Source: an uncultured Chitinophaga sp. (lineage in GTDB: Bacteria > Bacteroidota > Bacteroidia > Chitinophagales > Chitinophagaceae). From it: a DNA stretch of 64,000 nucleotides. The stretch covers positions 92,695 through 156,694 of the forward strand of contig NZ_CAMLHC010000019.1 in assembly GCF_946479755.1 (NCBI RefSeq), given 5' to 3'. Under the pieces are notes generated by a model that saw nothing but the letters and a program-made list of their open reading frames with translations, did no database searches and was not told where the DNA came from. A program made the position numbers and the translations under genes. This document shows, in pieces, positions 35,668-44,587 of this stretch (position 1 is its first letter; each line of letters begins with the position of its first letter).

Positions 35668-37686
35668 TTAGTTTTTTATAAACGTAACGGCACTGCGGCT
35701 ATTGCTGCCGTCTCCATTGATCTGAAGTATCCAGGTGCCTGCAGGCAGGCGGCTGACATCCAGTTGAACGGTATGAACGCCATCATGTGCCGCTTCATAA
35801 TACACCTGCTTCATGCGCTGTAAGGTAGTGCTATGAAGGATGGACAGATAACACTTCCCTCCTGCCGGAGCGGAGAACTGCACATTGATGGTGTTGCCCG
35901 TTGCCGGGTTGGGATATACTGTGGCGCTGGTGACCGTCTTCATACTGGCGGTTGCACCACCGCAATCCCGAACGTAGGTCCAGGGTTTTCCTGCGCCGCT
36001 GTTCTGGTCGGGTGGATTATTTTGCGTCCACCAGTTGGCCTTATAGATTTTCTTTTTATAGACGGCCTGGTCACCCGCAGCATAAGCTTTGGAAGATATC
36101 CATTCGGCGATGCCTCCGCAACCGGTATCGGGCCGGGGCCCGTTGGAACAGGCGCCCAGCAGTTCCCAGGTATCGCTGCTGCCTGGCACGCTGGCGCTGC
36201 CTGCCCACCATTTGTTACGATAGATGTTATTGTTGTACAAAACGATATTTCCGGCGGTAGTGTAGTTCTGGGAGGCCTGCCATTGGGGGAGATTGGCGCA
36301 TCCTTCAAAGGTACGGCTGTTCCAGACGGCAAAACTGACGGTGGTGGAAACGGTGTCCATCCCGGTCCGTATCCCCCGTGCGGTGGCGGTGAATTTATTA
36401 TATGCCGGCGGTGTCCATTGTATCACGGAGTCATTGAAAAGCTGGCCGTTGACCACGATCTGGATTTTGCTGATCTCCTGGCGGGGATCATTTTTGGTGA
36501 CGGCCAGGGTGACAGGGCCCAGCGAGGTGGTAGAAAGGATGCCATTGGCGGGTTGCAGGAAACGAATGGATGTAAGGCTGGCGCACTCCCCGTTGTCGAC
36601 GGTGAACCGGGACATATTGGCGCATCCGCAGTTGGCGGTATTGTTGCCGCCGTTTAGCTCGATGCTTACCTGTTTGATAGTGGCATAACGCTGATAGTGC
36701 GCGATGCGGCTCAGCACTTTGGTATTTTCCTGTCCGCTGCCGCATTCTATACCACCGTTAATGATGTTGACGGTGGCGCCAAATCCCGGCCTGATGCCGG
36801 CCGCCTGCTGCGCCGGTGTGGGCGTCCACTTGCCGGGGATCATCACATCATGACAGGAGGGTTTGGGATACTGGGGCGCCATCCAGAACCAGAGACCGGT
36901 TTCGAAGGCGATAGCGCCGTCCTGTATCACTTTTTCCGGGTTGGCCAGCAAGATGTTTTTATCACCAAAGATCAGTTCGCTGGCCTGGCCATAGTTGTAA
37001 TTGTAACTGAGTTGGATGGGGCCTCTGCCATGATAAGACTTCCCCGGTGCCGGAGGATATATGGTATTGGTCTCGTCCCGGTAACCGATGTTGTTCGTCC
37101 CTTCGTAGCCCTGCTCCTCGCGGAAATATAATCCCCAGGCGTATTGACCGCCTGGCGCCGTGGGCCAGCCACCGGTCGTTTCCTGGGAGATGTTGGCCAG
37201 GAAGGCGACCAGCTCCCTTTTCCGGGCGTTGATGTCGCCTTCGGCAGCGAAGGTGCCATAGTCGAGCACCTGTGTGATAATGGCGAGCCCGCTCCAGGTG
37301 GGATCGTTGAAGCCGGGATCGGTCCTGATCACGGTGCTCACGCCGGTGGTCTTGTCGGTACGGGTGATCCGGTAATAATCAGTACCGCAGCGCCTTTCCA
37401 GCAGTACTTTGATGTTGGACATGCGCCGCACCGCTTCCACGAAGTTGGCGTACGAATAAAAATCCTTCGCCGGGCTCGTGGGTAAAGTTCCGGCGCCGGT
37501 GCGGTCATCCGGATTAAAACGATGAGGGAACAGCACATCCCATTCGGCACTGCTGATCAGTGTGGAAACAGAGGTGTCAGCGACAGACGGTGCGCTCCCG
37601 GGATTTGCGGCCTTGTGGCTGGCGGTAGTATACGACCAGCATAAAAGGCATAGGACTACAGTAGTAATCAGAGGGTGGATTTTCAT
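35668..37686 (-). CDS. GH19 chitinase with two CBM5/12-like modules and T9SS type A sorting domain
   Basis: 672 residues. Signal peptide (about 1-22). The GH19 catalytic domain (about 45-345) shows the SQETTGGW motif with catalytic Glu169, a second acidic pair Glu190/Glu191 and the HGRGPIQLSYNYNYG motif. An Ig-like stretch (about 370-460) follows, then two carbohydrate-binding modules of the W...Y..G..V.Y.N.IY..KWW type (about 463-513 and 523-575), each framed by cysteines. The C terminus (about 588-672, VYPNPATGNTINVQF...) is a type IX secretion type A domain. It should be exported to the surface and cut chitin. Confidence 0.94.
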   Translation of the reverse strand: MKIHPLITTVVLCLLCWSYTTASHKAANPGSAPSVADTSVSTLISSAEWDVLFPHRFNPDDRTGAGTLPTSPAKDFYSYANFVEAVRRMSNIKVLLERRCGTDYYRITRTDKTTGVSTVIRTDPGFNDPTWSGLAIITQVLDYGTFAAEGDINARKRELVAFLANISQETTGGWPTAPGGQYAWGLYFREEQGYEGTNNIGYRDETNTIYPPAPGKSYHGRGPIQLSYNYNYGQASELIFGDKNILLANPEKVIQDGAIAFETGLWFWMAPQYPKPSCHDVMIPGKWTPTPAQQAAGIRPGFGATVNIINGGIECGSGQENTKVLSRIAHYQRYATIKQVSIELNGGNNTANCGCANMSRFTVDNGECASLTSIRFLQPANGILSTTSLGPVTLAVTKNDPRQEISKIQIVVNGQLFNDSVIQWTPPAYNKFTATARGIRTGMDTVSTTVSFAVWNSRTFEGCANLPQWQASQNYTTAGNIVLYNNNIYRNKWWAGSASVPGSSDTWELLGACSNGPRPDTGCGGIAEWISSKAYAAGDQAVYKKKIYKANWWTQNNPPDQNSGAGKPWTYVRDCGGATASMKTVTSATVYPNPATGNTINVQFSAPAGGKCYLSILHSTTLQRMKQVYYEAAHDGVHTVQLDVSRLPAGTWILQINGDGSNSRSAVTFIKN

Positions 37687-37948
37687 AACCAGCTAAATTT
37701 GAAGAGTGGGAAAATGGCCGGCAAGCTACAACCCGTCATTGCTACCATATAGCAGAGCCCCCACCGTGGGCAACATATTGAAAATATACCCGTAACTGCA
37801 GCACAGCGGCTACTGCGCTGCTATGGTCTCAAAATGCAACCGATAATCATTTGCGACCGGCAATCTACTGTCATATCATTGCAGTGGCACATTTTAGTTT
37901 TATCGCGGAAAACCACGCCTCACCGGATAACCATAATAATTTTTTGCC

Positions 37949-38962
37949 ATGTCAAAGGAAAACACTGTAGCCCACCTGCACGCGCGGTGGCAGCATCTGC
38001 CGAAGCCACACTACCCTTTTCCCGATTTTATCCATCCTGGCTATCAGCAACAAAGGGAAGAATATTACGCTATGATTGACCGGGAATATACTTTTCACAG
38101 CGAAGCAGCACGCACAAAACACAAACAGCATCATTTCACTGACCTCGCCGCCCGCGGCCTGCCTTTCTTGAACTCGCTGGCAGAACTGCGTCCTGTGGCC
38201 AATTTCACAGCTAACGGTGCTATGATAGACGACTACCTGGACCGCTGTTCCCTCGGGGAAATGGAGGAGATTCAACAACGCATTACCGCGTTGCTGACCG
38301 GAGAGGATACGCGCGAACCCGTGGGTAATGACATTTACCGCCCGTGGTGGGCACTGCGGCAGGAAGCCCTTGCCTGCGACATGCCGGAACGGCACTATCG
38401 TAAATTCATCGCTTCTATACATGATATGCTGGTAGGGTACCGTGATGAAAGACCCTATAACAGGCCCGATACCCCTCCTCCATTTGAAGTCTATACGCTC
38501 ATCAGGGAACAAACAGCCGGGGGGCTGCCTTTTTGTAAATATGCCGCCATGCAAAAAACGTATCGCCGGTTACCGGACGATGTCCTGGAACATCCCCACA
38601 TCCTGCGGCTGCATACGCTCTGTTCCCGCATGATCGGTATTCACAATGATATTATTTCCCTGCCGAAAGAACTGGGCCGGGAAGGAGACGTTATGAACCT
38701 GGTAAAGGTAATGCAGCATGAACACAAGGTACCGCTGGAAGAGGCGTACACCATGGCGCTGGCCGTGCATGACAGCTACCTGAAAGAATTTATGCTGCTG
38801 CATCAGCAGCTTCCTTCTTTTGGCGGCTGGCAGGAAATGGCCTATAGCTATGTGCGCGACCTGGGCGTCATGGTGGCGGGCGTCTACGCCTGGCACACCC
38901 ACGACACCACCCGCTACGTACCGGGTGGTTATGTAGAAGGCGAATTTATCAGCCGGCACTGA
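37949..38962 (+). CDS. class I terpene synthase (TS1)
   Basis: 337 residues, all-alpha class I terpene cyclase. First metal-binding motif D94-D-Y-L-D98, pyrophosphate-sensing arginine Arg186 in LIREQTAGG, NSE motif N233-D-I-I-S-L-P-K-E241, and the closing Arg322-Tyr323 pair (TTRYVPGG). All key residues of an active cyclase are present. It would convert a prenyl diphosphate (FPP or GGPP) into a cyclic hydrocarbon or alcohol in the cytoplasm; the product cannot be predicted. Three related genes lie 8-11 kb downstream. Converges with the SulP gene, with three nt between stops. Confidence 0.93.
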   Translation: MSKENTVAHLHARWQHLPKPHYPFPDFIHPGYQQQREEYYAMIDREYTFHSEAARTKHKQHHFTDLAARGLPFLNSLAELRPVANFTANGAMIDDYLDRCSLGEMEEIQQRITALLTGEDTREPVGNDIYRPWWALRQEALACDMPERHYRKFIASIHDMLVGYRDERPYNRPDTPPPFEVYTLIREQTAGGLPFCKYAAMQKTYRRLPDDVLEHPHILRLHTLCSRMIGIHNDIISLPKELGREGDVMNLVKVMQHEHKVPLEEAYTMALAVHDSYLKEFMLLHQQLPSFGGWQEMAYSYVRDLGVMVAGVYAWHTHDTTRYVPGGYVEGEFISRH

Positions 38963-38965
38963 CGG

Positions 38966-40504
38966 CTAAACCTTGTCCGTAGCCACGCGGTAACTGGGGT
39001 CTTCCAGTACATTGACCTCTATCAGGGAAGAAGCGTTTTTGAGGAGCAGCTTGCAGTCTTCGCTCAGATGCAGGAGACGCAATGTTTTTCCGGCGCGCTT
39101 GTAACGTTCTGTCAGTTTATGAAGCGCATCGATGCCGCTCATATCTGCTACCCTGCTGTCTTTAAAGTCGATGACTACTTCAGCCGGGTCGTTGTTCACG
39201 TCGAATTTCTCGTTAAAGGCAGTCACGGAACCGAAAAAGAGCGGCCCGTATATTTCATAGTGTTTCACCCCTTTATCGTCTACATATTTCCGGGCGCGTA
39301 TTCTTTTGGCACTCTCCCAGGCGAATACCAGGGCAGAGATGATAACGCCGATCAGTACCGCCAGGGCCAGGTTGTGCAACCATACTGTAATAGCGGCGAC
39401 CAAAATGCCTACCACCACATCATGGCGCGGCATTTTGTTAATGACGCGCAGGCTGGTCCACTCAAATGTTCCGATCGCCACCATCATCATCACACCTACC
39501 AGTGCCGCCATGGGCACACGCTCGATGACAGGCGCGCCAAAGAGGATGATCAACAGAATGGTCAAAGCTGCAATGATGCCGGACAACCGCGCCCGGGACC
39601 CCGCTGACAGGTTAACGAAAGATTGCGCGATCATGGCACAGCCGCCCATACCGGTAAAGAACCCGTTGACGATGTTGGCAGTTCCCTGCGCCACCGCTTC
39701 TTTGTTACCTCTTCCTTTGGTACCGGTAATTTCATCTACCACGTTCATGGTAAGCAGGCTCTCTATAAGTCCAACACCAGCCATCACCAATGAATAAGGA
39801 AAAATTATTTTGATGGTGTCAATACTGAAAGGAACAGCCGGTACATGGAACGGCGGAAAGCCCCCACTTACAGAAGCAATGTCTTTGACCGTTTTGGTGT
39901 CTATGCCCAGTCCCAGCACAATCAGAAAAACCACGATGATCGCTACCAGTGAAGCCGGTATCGCTTTGGTGATCCGCGGAAAAGTGATCACAATCAATAT
40001 GGTCAAAGCTACCAGTCCCGCCATGATCCAAAGGGCCGAACCGCTCAGCCATTCAGCACCGTTGCTGCCGGGTACCTTAAACTGCTGCACCTGTGCCATG
40101 AAAATGATAATGGCCAGTCCGTTTACAAATCCGTACATCACCGGTTGAGGAACCAGGCGGATGAATTTACCCAGCCTGAATATGCCGACCGCTATCTGGA
40201 TAAGTCCTGCCAGCGCAACGGCCGCAAACACGTACTCTACGCCATGCGACTGCATCAGGGCAATCAAAACTACGACGGTCGCGCCTGCGCCACCGGACAC
40301 CATCCCGGGCCGGCCACCTAACACGGCCGTGATCAGGCCCATCAAAAATGCCGCATACAAGCCGGTCAAAGGCGACAGTCCCGCTAAAATGGCAAAGGAC
40401 AACGACTCAGGGATCATGGTCATGGCTACGGTAAGCCCTGCCAGGACTTCGGTCTTGTAATTAACTTTTTGCGAAAAGTCGAACAGGTTCAGGTAGGCCT
40501 TCAT
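38966..40504 (-). CDS. SulP family inorganic anion transporter with STAS domain
   Basis: 512 residues from the ATG at 40504 (MKAYLNLFDFSQ). The N-terminal signature LAGLTVAMTMIPESLSFAILAGLSPLTGLYAAF leads a 10-12-segment SulP membrane domain, followed by a STAS domain at about 400-510 (FKDSRVADMSGIDALHKLTERYKRAGK). Such proteins carry sulfate, bicarbonate or other anions across the inner membrane. Single gene, no link to its terpene synthase neighbour is evident. Confidence 0.94.
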   Translation of the reverse strand: MKAYLNLFDFSQKVNYKTEVLAGLTVAMTMIPESLSFAILAGLSPLTGLYAAFLMGLITAVLGGRPGMVSGGAGATVVVLIALMQSHGVEYVFAAVALAGLIQIAVGIFRLGKFIRLVPQPVMYGFVNGLAIIIFMAQVQQFKVPGSNGAEWLSGSALWIMAGLVALTILIVITFPRITKAIPASLVAIIVVFLIVLGLGIDTKTVKDIASVSGGFPPFHVPAVPFSIDTIKIIFPYSLVMAGVGLIESLLTMNVVDEITGTKGRGNKEAVAQGTANIVNGFFTGMGGCAMIAQSFVNLSAGSRARLSGIIAALTILLIILFGAPVIERVPMAALVGVMMMVAIGTFEWTSLRVINKMPRHDVVVGILVAAITVWLHNLALAVLIGVIISALVFAWESAKRIRARKYVDDKGVKHYEIYGPLFFGSVTAFNEKFDVNNDPAEVVIDFKDSRVADMSGIDALHKLTERYKRAGKTLRLLHLSEDCKLLLKNASSLIEVNVLEDPSYRVATDKV

Positions 40505-40554
40505 GTTAAAGTGATTAAAAGCGGGCAAAGGTAATAAAAAGGCTGTTAAAGATT

Positions 40555-40586
40555 AAAGCCGCATCATCGGATGATGATGCGGCTTT
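40555..40586 (-). terminator. hairpin terminator downstream of the coiled-coil protein
   Basis: Perfect 14-bp stem AAAGCCGCATCATC (40555-40568) / GATGATGCGGCTTT (40573-40586), GGAT loop, located 22 nt after the stop at 40608 on the minus strand. T-content after the stem is moderate. Confidence 0.7.
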
Positions 40587-40607
40587 AATAGTACTTCGCA
40601 CAAAATT

Positions 40608-41303
40608 TTACCGGGAATGTTGTTTCATTCGCTTTAATTCATTGGCCTGCGCTTCGAGTAACTGCTGCTGAACAGCGATCAGCTGTTGTTGAGTCTCCAC
40701 TTTTTTATTCAGATCTATCATATACAGGGTGAGCTCCTCTATCTTTTGCAAGAGTTTTGCCTGCATATCGCCTATATCCAGGCCGTTGGCCTTCACTTCC
40801 GCTTCAGACGGGATATCCGCCAGGTGCTTGTTATGTTTAATGAAGGTTTCCACCTCGGCCAGCGATGGTAATTGGTAGGCTGGCTGGAATACAAAATCTG
40901 CCCAGCCGGTCTGTGTGACTTTTACCCTGGTAGCGGTAATGGTGCCGTTTACCGCCAGCAGGGATTGCGGATTGACGGTACCAATACCGACGTTGCCTCC
41001 TTGTCTCACATACAACAGCGATTTGTTGGTACTGGAATTATAAAACTCCCAGCCGCCTGCGACATCCGTCGTAGCACAATCAAACCGGACTGTTCTGTAT
41101 TCATTGGGAGAAGGTTTCAAAAAATGGGTGCTGACGGTATAACCAACAGCGGCATCGACCCCGATATTAAGCCCTTGCGCGTTCCGGATGACGATACTTT
41201 TAGTGGTGGTATTTCCGGAATCCGTTACTTGTTGAAGTGTTTGGGCATTTGCCAATAAACGGGTGGTCAGCAGGACACAAAGAATGAATGATGTCTTTTT
41301 CAT
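40608..41303 (-). CDS. exported protein with tail-spike-like repeat motif and C-terminal coiled coil
   Basis: 231 residues from the ATG at 41303, which opens a signal peptide (MKKTSFILCVLLTTRLLANAQ). The middle has the GNVGIGTVNPQSLLAVNGTI motif that marks many Bacteroidota fibre-like proteins. A following ADIPSEAEVKANGLDIGDMQAKLLQKIEELTLYMIDLNKK block resembles the pre-peptidase-S74 region of tail spikes, and the last ~50 residues are a Gln/Leu-rich coiled coil, probably trimeric. Surface fibre role inferred; no enzyme motif seen. Confidence 0.78.
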   Translation of the reverse strand: MKKTSFILCVLLTTRLLANAQTLQQVTDSGNTTTKSIVIRNAQGLNIGVDAAVGYTVSTHFLKPSPNEYRTVRFDCATTDVAGGWEFYNSSTNKSLLYVRQGGNVGIGTVNPQSLLAVNGTITATRVKVTQTGWADFVFQPAYQLPSLAEVETFIKHNKHLADIPSEAEVKANGLDIGDMQAKLLQKIEELTLYMIDLNKKVETQQQLIAVQQQLLEAQANELKRMKQHSR

Positions 41304-41456
41304 AAGTATATAATTTGGGGCGTCAAGATCGGTAAAAAATTGCAATATGTAGTGCCAGGATACCCGCGAAAATTATCAGGTCAGTTAATTCTAAATAATA
41401 TCGCCCTGGTTACCTATATTTAAGGCATTATCAACATTCATCTGAAACAACCTCAT

Positions 41457-41939
41457 ATGCCTAAAATAGTGGTACTGTTTAGTTTTATCACCTGCTTATT
41501 TGTCTATGCCAGCTGTAAAACCAGTCACAACACGGGAAACGCCCCCATAAAAGAATCCGGGCTGATCAAAGAAAAATGGCACTGGAACAATCCCAAAAAA
41601 CAGGATGAAGTTGCCGGGTATGCCCAGGTAGTCAAAGTTGGCAATACCCTTTACATTTCAGGTATTCCAACGAAAGATGTAAGCCCCGAAGGCATTGCAC
41701 GGGTGTATAAAGCGCTGGAGAAATGCCTGAATGCGTTTGGCGCCTCCGCCCGGAACGTGGTGAAGGAAACGCTCTATACGACCGACATAGAAACCGTGAA
41801 AAAGAACGCGACGGTAAGAAAGGAATTTTATAAGGGAGACTACCCTGCCGCCACCTGGATGCAGGTGAGCCGGTTGTATGAGCCCGAGGCAACGTTAGAG
41901 ATAGATTTAATCGCAATACTTGCGGATAGCAATAATTAA
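41457..41939 (+). CDS. RidA/YjgF family lipoprotein with altered active site
   Basis: 160 residues. A lipobox (FVYASCK, Cys20) sends it to the envelope, unusual for a family that is nearly always cytosolic. The RidA domain follows from residue ~45 (YAQVVKVGNTLYISGIP, NVVKETLYTTDI, and PAATWMQVSRLYEPEATLEIDLIAIL). The catalytic arginine of RidA deaminases (PAR-S/T) is replaced by Ala132 here, so 2-aminoacrylate deamination is unlikely. It may bind a small ligand in the periplasm. Precedes a DUF4242 gene with its own promoter. Confidence 0.88.
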   Translation: MPKIVVLFSFITCLFVYASCKTSHNTGNAPIKESGLIKEKWHWNNPKKQDEVAGYAQVVKVGNTLYISGIPTKDVSPEGIARVYKALEKCLNAFGASARNVVKETLYTTDIETVKKNATVRKEFYKGDYPAATWMQVSRLYEPEATLEIDLIAILADSNN

Positions 41940-41965
41940 ATCAGTTACCATCCGGACAGCGATAT

Positions 41966-41998
41966 TTTGAAAAGACCCATAGAAATAACCTATCTTTG
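41966..41998 (+). promoter_or_regulatory. promoter of the DUF4242 gene
   Basis: -33 TTTG (41966-41969), 21-nt spacer and -7 TATCTTTG (41991-41998), a close match to the Bacteroidota consensus. The ATG at 42103 lies about 100 nt downstream, leaving a moderately long leader. Confidence 0.6.
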
Positions 41999-42102
41999 GG
42001 TATACCTCTTTTCCCACTCCTCCATTGCCTACCCATACCAGAGCCTACAAAAACCGGATTGCGAAGCAAACTTTTACAGGTAAAAATTAAAAACTTTATT
42101 TT

Positions 42103-42375
42103 ATGCCTAAGTATGTTATCGAACGCGAAATCCCAGGTGCAGGTAAATTATCAGGAGAACAACTAAAAGAAATTTCACAGGCTTCCTGCGGCGTCTTAAG
42201 TAATATGGGGCCTCAAATTCAATGGGTGCACAGCTATGTAACCGCCGACAAAATCTATTGTGTGTATATAGCCCCCAATGAAGACATGGTCCGGGAACAT
42301 GCAAAGCAGGGAGGATTTCCCGCTAACACGGTCAGTGAGGTCGCGACTATTATAGACCCCACCACCGCGGAGTAA
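42103..42375 (+). CDS. DUF4242 domain-containing protein
   Basis: 90 residues, a small ferredoxin-like alpha/beta domain opening MPKYVIEREIPGAG and containing VHSYVTADKIYCVYIAPN and EHAKQGGFPAN, the DUF4242 pattern. Family members are thought to bind metal; some are annotated as nickel-binding, but the role here is open. Own promoter upstream. Converges with the next gene with one nt between stops. Confidence 0.9.
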   Translation: MPKYVIEREIPGAGKLSGEQLKEISQASCGVLSNMGPQIQWVHSYVTADKIYCVYIAPNEDMVREHAKQGGFPANTVSEVATIIDPTTAE

Positions 42376-42376
42376 A

Positions 42377-42835
42377 CTATACTTCTTTTCTTTCTACCCC
42401 TTCAAACGGAACCCGGAAAGATTCCGCATAGGCCGCCATTTGTTCCGGTATGGACTCGCTGTCGTCCAGCCAATCCAGCTGTATCTCCAGTGGCGATCTG
42501 CCATCCGTAAAAGATAATATCAGGTAAACGCACAAACTGCTTTCACCCACTTCTCTCCGGATGGCATAACTACGTAAAGCCCCCCAGGGATAAGTATCTT
42601 TCCGGTACATAATGCCTTCCTGGTTCAGTTCCAGTACCAGGGAATTCCGGATGGCTGTCCAGCTACAGCTGACAAAGGCTATCAAACCGGCAATCAGAAA
42701 CAGCCAGCCAAAGAAAGAAGCGACACTTCCGGTCGCCAGCCAGTACCCGCCCTGGAAGGCGGCCAGAAAACCCATGACCGCCGCCACGGAGTAGGCGACG
42801 CGGTGTCTTCTGTGTTGTATGGTGGGTAAGGCCAT
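42377..42835 (-). CDS. membrane protein with a PH-like tail, function unknown
   Basis: 152 residues: two hydrophobic segments (about 14-32 and 37-57) followed by a beta-rich soluble part (about 65-150) with the pattern of a bacterial pleckstrin-like domain (LELNQEGIMYRKDTYPWGALRSY). No family is certain. It should sit in the inner membrane with the tail in the cytoplasm. Confidence 0.78.
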   Translation of the reverse strand: MALPTIQHRRHRVAYSVAAVMGFLAAFQGGYWLATGSVASFFGWLFLIAGLIAFVSCSWTAIRNSLVLELNQEGIMYRKDTYPWGALRSYAIRREVGESSLCVYLILSFTDGRSPLEIQLDWLDDSESIPEQMAAYAESFRVPFEGVERKEV

Positions 42836-42894
42836 AGGTGAGTTTTCAGCAATTTACATCATTTTAACAAGCCTGTCGCCAACGCCGGATTCCC

Positions 42895-42902
42895 TATATT
42901 TG
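42895..42902 (+). promoter_or_regulatory. possible -7 box (TATATTTG) of the GreA-like gene
   Basis: Perfect TAnnTTTG match 25 nt before the ATG at 42928. No clear -33 TTG at the right distance. Confidence 0.4.
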
Positions 42903-42927
42903 AACTTCAGAGATTAACCAATACTAT

Positions 42928-43386
42928 ATGGATGAAAGGATCGCCCACAAACAACTACTGAAACAACACGGAGAACAGGTCTTCCTGCAGCGTATCACCA
43001 CTACGCAGCAAGCGATGGAGGAAGCGCAGGCTGCGGCCAACCAGGAAAGTAAAAGTTCTGTCGGCGATAAATATGAGACCGCAAGAGCCATGAGCCATAT
43101 GGAAAAAGACATGCATGCCAGGCAGCTGCTCGCCCACCAGCAAGATCTCCATGCACTTCGTGCGGTTAATATCCAGTCCATATACGAAACTCCTGCTGCA
43201 GGCGCATTTGTACAGTCTACTACCGCCTGTTTTTTCATCGGCGCAGGTTTGGGCAAACAGCTCGTCAACGGGGAAACGGTTATTTTTCTTTCGCCTATAT
43301 CACCGCTGGCAAAGCAGCTAATGCAGAAAAAAACCGGTGACGAATTTGAGTTCAAAGGCAAAGACCGGATAACAGCGGTCTATTAA
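42928..43386 (+). CDS. GreA/GreB-like protein
   Basis: 152 residues. The N-terminal half (about 15-70) is helical and includes SSVGDKYETARAM, as in Bacteroidota proteins often mislabelled as 3-oxoacyl-ACP synthase. The C-terminal half has the GreA/GreB end pattern I-S-P-L-A-K-Q-L-M-Q-K-K-T-G-D. This suggests a transcript cleavage-factor fold that could bind RNA polymerase, but the long acidic coiled-coil tip of GreA is short here, so cleavage activity is doubtful. Single gene. Confidence 0.82.
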   Translation: MDERIAHKQLLKQHGEQVFLQRITTTQQAMEEAQAAANQESKSSVGDKYETARAMSHMEKDMHARQLLAHQQDLHALRAVNIQSIYETPAAGAFVQSTTACFFIGAGLGKQLVNGETVIFLSPISPLAKQLMQKKTGDEFEFKGKDRITAVY

Positions 43387-43435
43387 AAATACATGATTAC
43401 GACGGTGCAGGCCGCCAGAAAAGTAGTTTGTTTAT

Positions 43436-43443
43436 TACCTTTG
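43436..43443 (+). promoter_or_regulatory. possible -7 box (TACCTTTG) of the propeller gene
   Basis: TAnnTTTG match 19 nt before the ATG at 43463. The nearest TTTG is too close to be its -33 box. Confidence 0.35.
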
Positions 43444-43462
43444 CGACTTCTAAACAGAAAAC

Positions 43463-44524
43463 ATGAGTCAATTTCCGCATATAAACCTGCCGTTAAAGAG
43501 TAAACTGACATTCACTGCTAACCCGGTAAACGTAGTGCCATTGCCGAATGGCGAGATACTGATGAACTTCGCCAGTCAGCCGTTGATCACCAGGCTCAAT
43601 GCCAACCTGGAAATTGTATGGGAAAAAATCATGCAGGGACAGAATGCGAACTATGTCAGCAGCAAGCTGTCCGCCTCGTCTGACGGCCGCCTGATGGCTA
43701 TTGCAGGCATGGTAGACATGCGTATTCTTGACGCAGAAGGAACAAAAGTGTTGCATACGGTAGAGCACAGCTCCTGGGGCTGGTTCCTGGGTGCTGCCTG
43801 CTTTTTCGCCAGGGATAATAAAACTATCTGGTACGTGCTGCCGGGTGACGAAAACGCAACCGACGAGCTACAGGTGATGGATGCCGCTACTTTCGAAGTC
43901 ATCGCCTCCTACCCCCTGCTGGAGAGCCAGCGGCACGCCTATGCCTTTCATGCTACACCGGACAACGATATTATTTTGCTGGAAGCCGCAGCCGGCCAGG
44001 AAGAATCTATCCTGATGCAGCTACAGCTGACCAACGGTATCATCTCCCTGACAGAACTGACCCAATGTGAAAATGTGATCATGGGCAACTTCTCTCCTTC
44101 CGGAAAAGAGTTTATCATGGCCCCTCATTATGACGGGCCGCTGGAAATATACGCCTTCCCCGAAGTTGAGAAGATAGCCGCACAGGACCAGCAGGCTATT
44201 TTCGACGGCAGTAAAGACTTCCCCGCCGCCGAACCGGATAATATCAACTACAGCGTTTTCTTTATAGACGATAATAATATCCTCGTAGTGTCTCAATTCG
44301 GAAGGTTGTTGTTGCTGGACAGGAAAGATCTCCGGTGCAAAGCGGAAGTAATGCCGGAAGGTATTGAGTTTACGGCATATGACCTCGACGGTAATCCTAC
44401 TACCAACCCGGACTATATATTTGATTACAGCAGCAATATTATCAGCGTAATGATCGTACATGAAAAGCTGTTACTGACAACCGGCGACGGTCAGTTGCGC
44501 AGCTATGACCTTCCTGTTGCATAA
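43463..44524 (+). CDS. beta-propeller-like protein, function unknown
   Basis: 353 residues without signal peptide. Repeating strands of the type L-S-A-S-S-D-G-R-L-M-A-I-A, ...FHATPDNDIILLE..., FSPSGKEFIMAPH indicate a WD40/YVTN-like propeller of about six or seven blades. No active-site motif is visible; such proteins mostly bind partners. The stop codon lies in the loop of a perfect 11-bp hairpin. Confidence 0.8.
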   Translation: MSQFPHINLPLKSKLTFTANPVNVVPLPNGEILMNFASQPLITRLNANLEIVWEKIMQGQNANYVSSKLSASSDGRLMAIAGMVDMRILDAEGTKVLHTVEHSSWGWFLGAACFFARDNKTIWYVLPGDENATDELQVMDAATFEVIASYPLLESQRHAYAFHATPDNDIILLEAAAGQEESILMQLQLTNGIISLTELTQCENVIMGNFSPSGKEFIMAPHYDGPLEIYAFPEVEKIAAQDQQAIFDGSKDFPAAEPDNINYSVFFIDDNNILVVSQFGRLLLLDRKDLRCKAEVMPEGIEFTAYDLDGNPTTNPDYIFDYSSNIISVMIVHEKLLLTTGDGQLRSYDLPVA

Positions 44525-44535
44525 CAACAGGAAGG
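44509..44535 (+). terminator. hairpin over the stop codon of the propeller gene
   Basis: Perfect stem CCTTCCTGTTG (44509-44519) / CAACAGGAAGG (44525-44535) with a five-base loop containing the TAA stop. Only CGTTCTCT follows, so it is a weak intrinsic terminator or an mRNA end-protection hairpin. Confidence 0.55.
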
Positions 44536-44587
44536 CGTTCTCTGGTCTCATTGCCAATAAATTTTCTAATCCATAAAATTTTACACC

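Noticed and set aside
35833..36657. 274-codon plus-strand frame opposite the chitinase
   Set aside because: Antisense to conserved CBM and Ig-like coding sequence; no recognisable fold.
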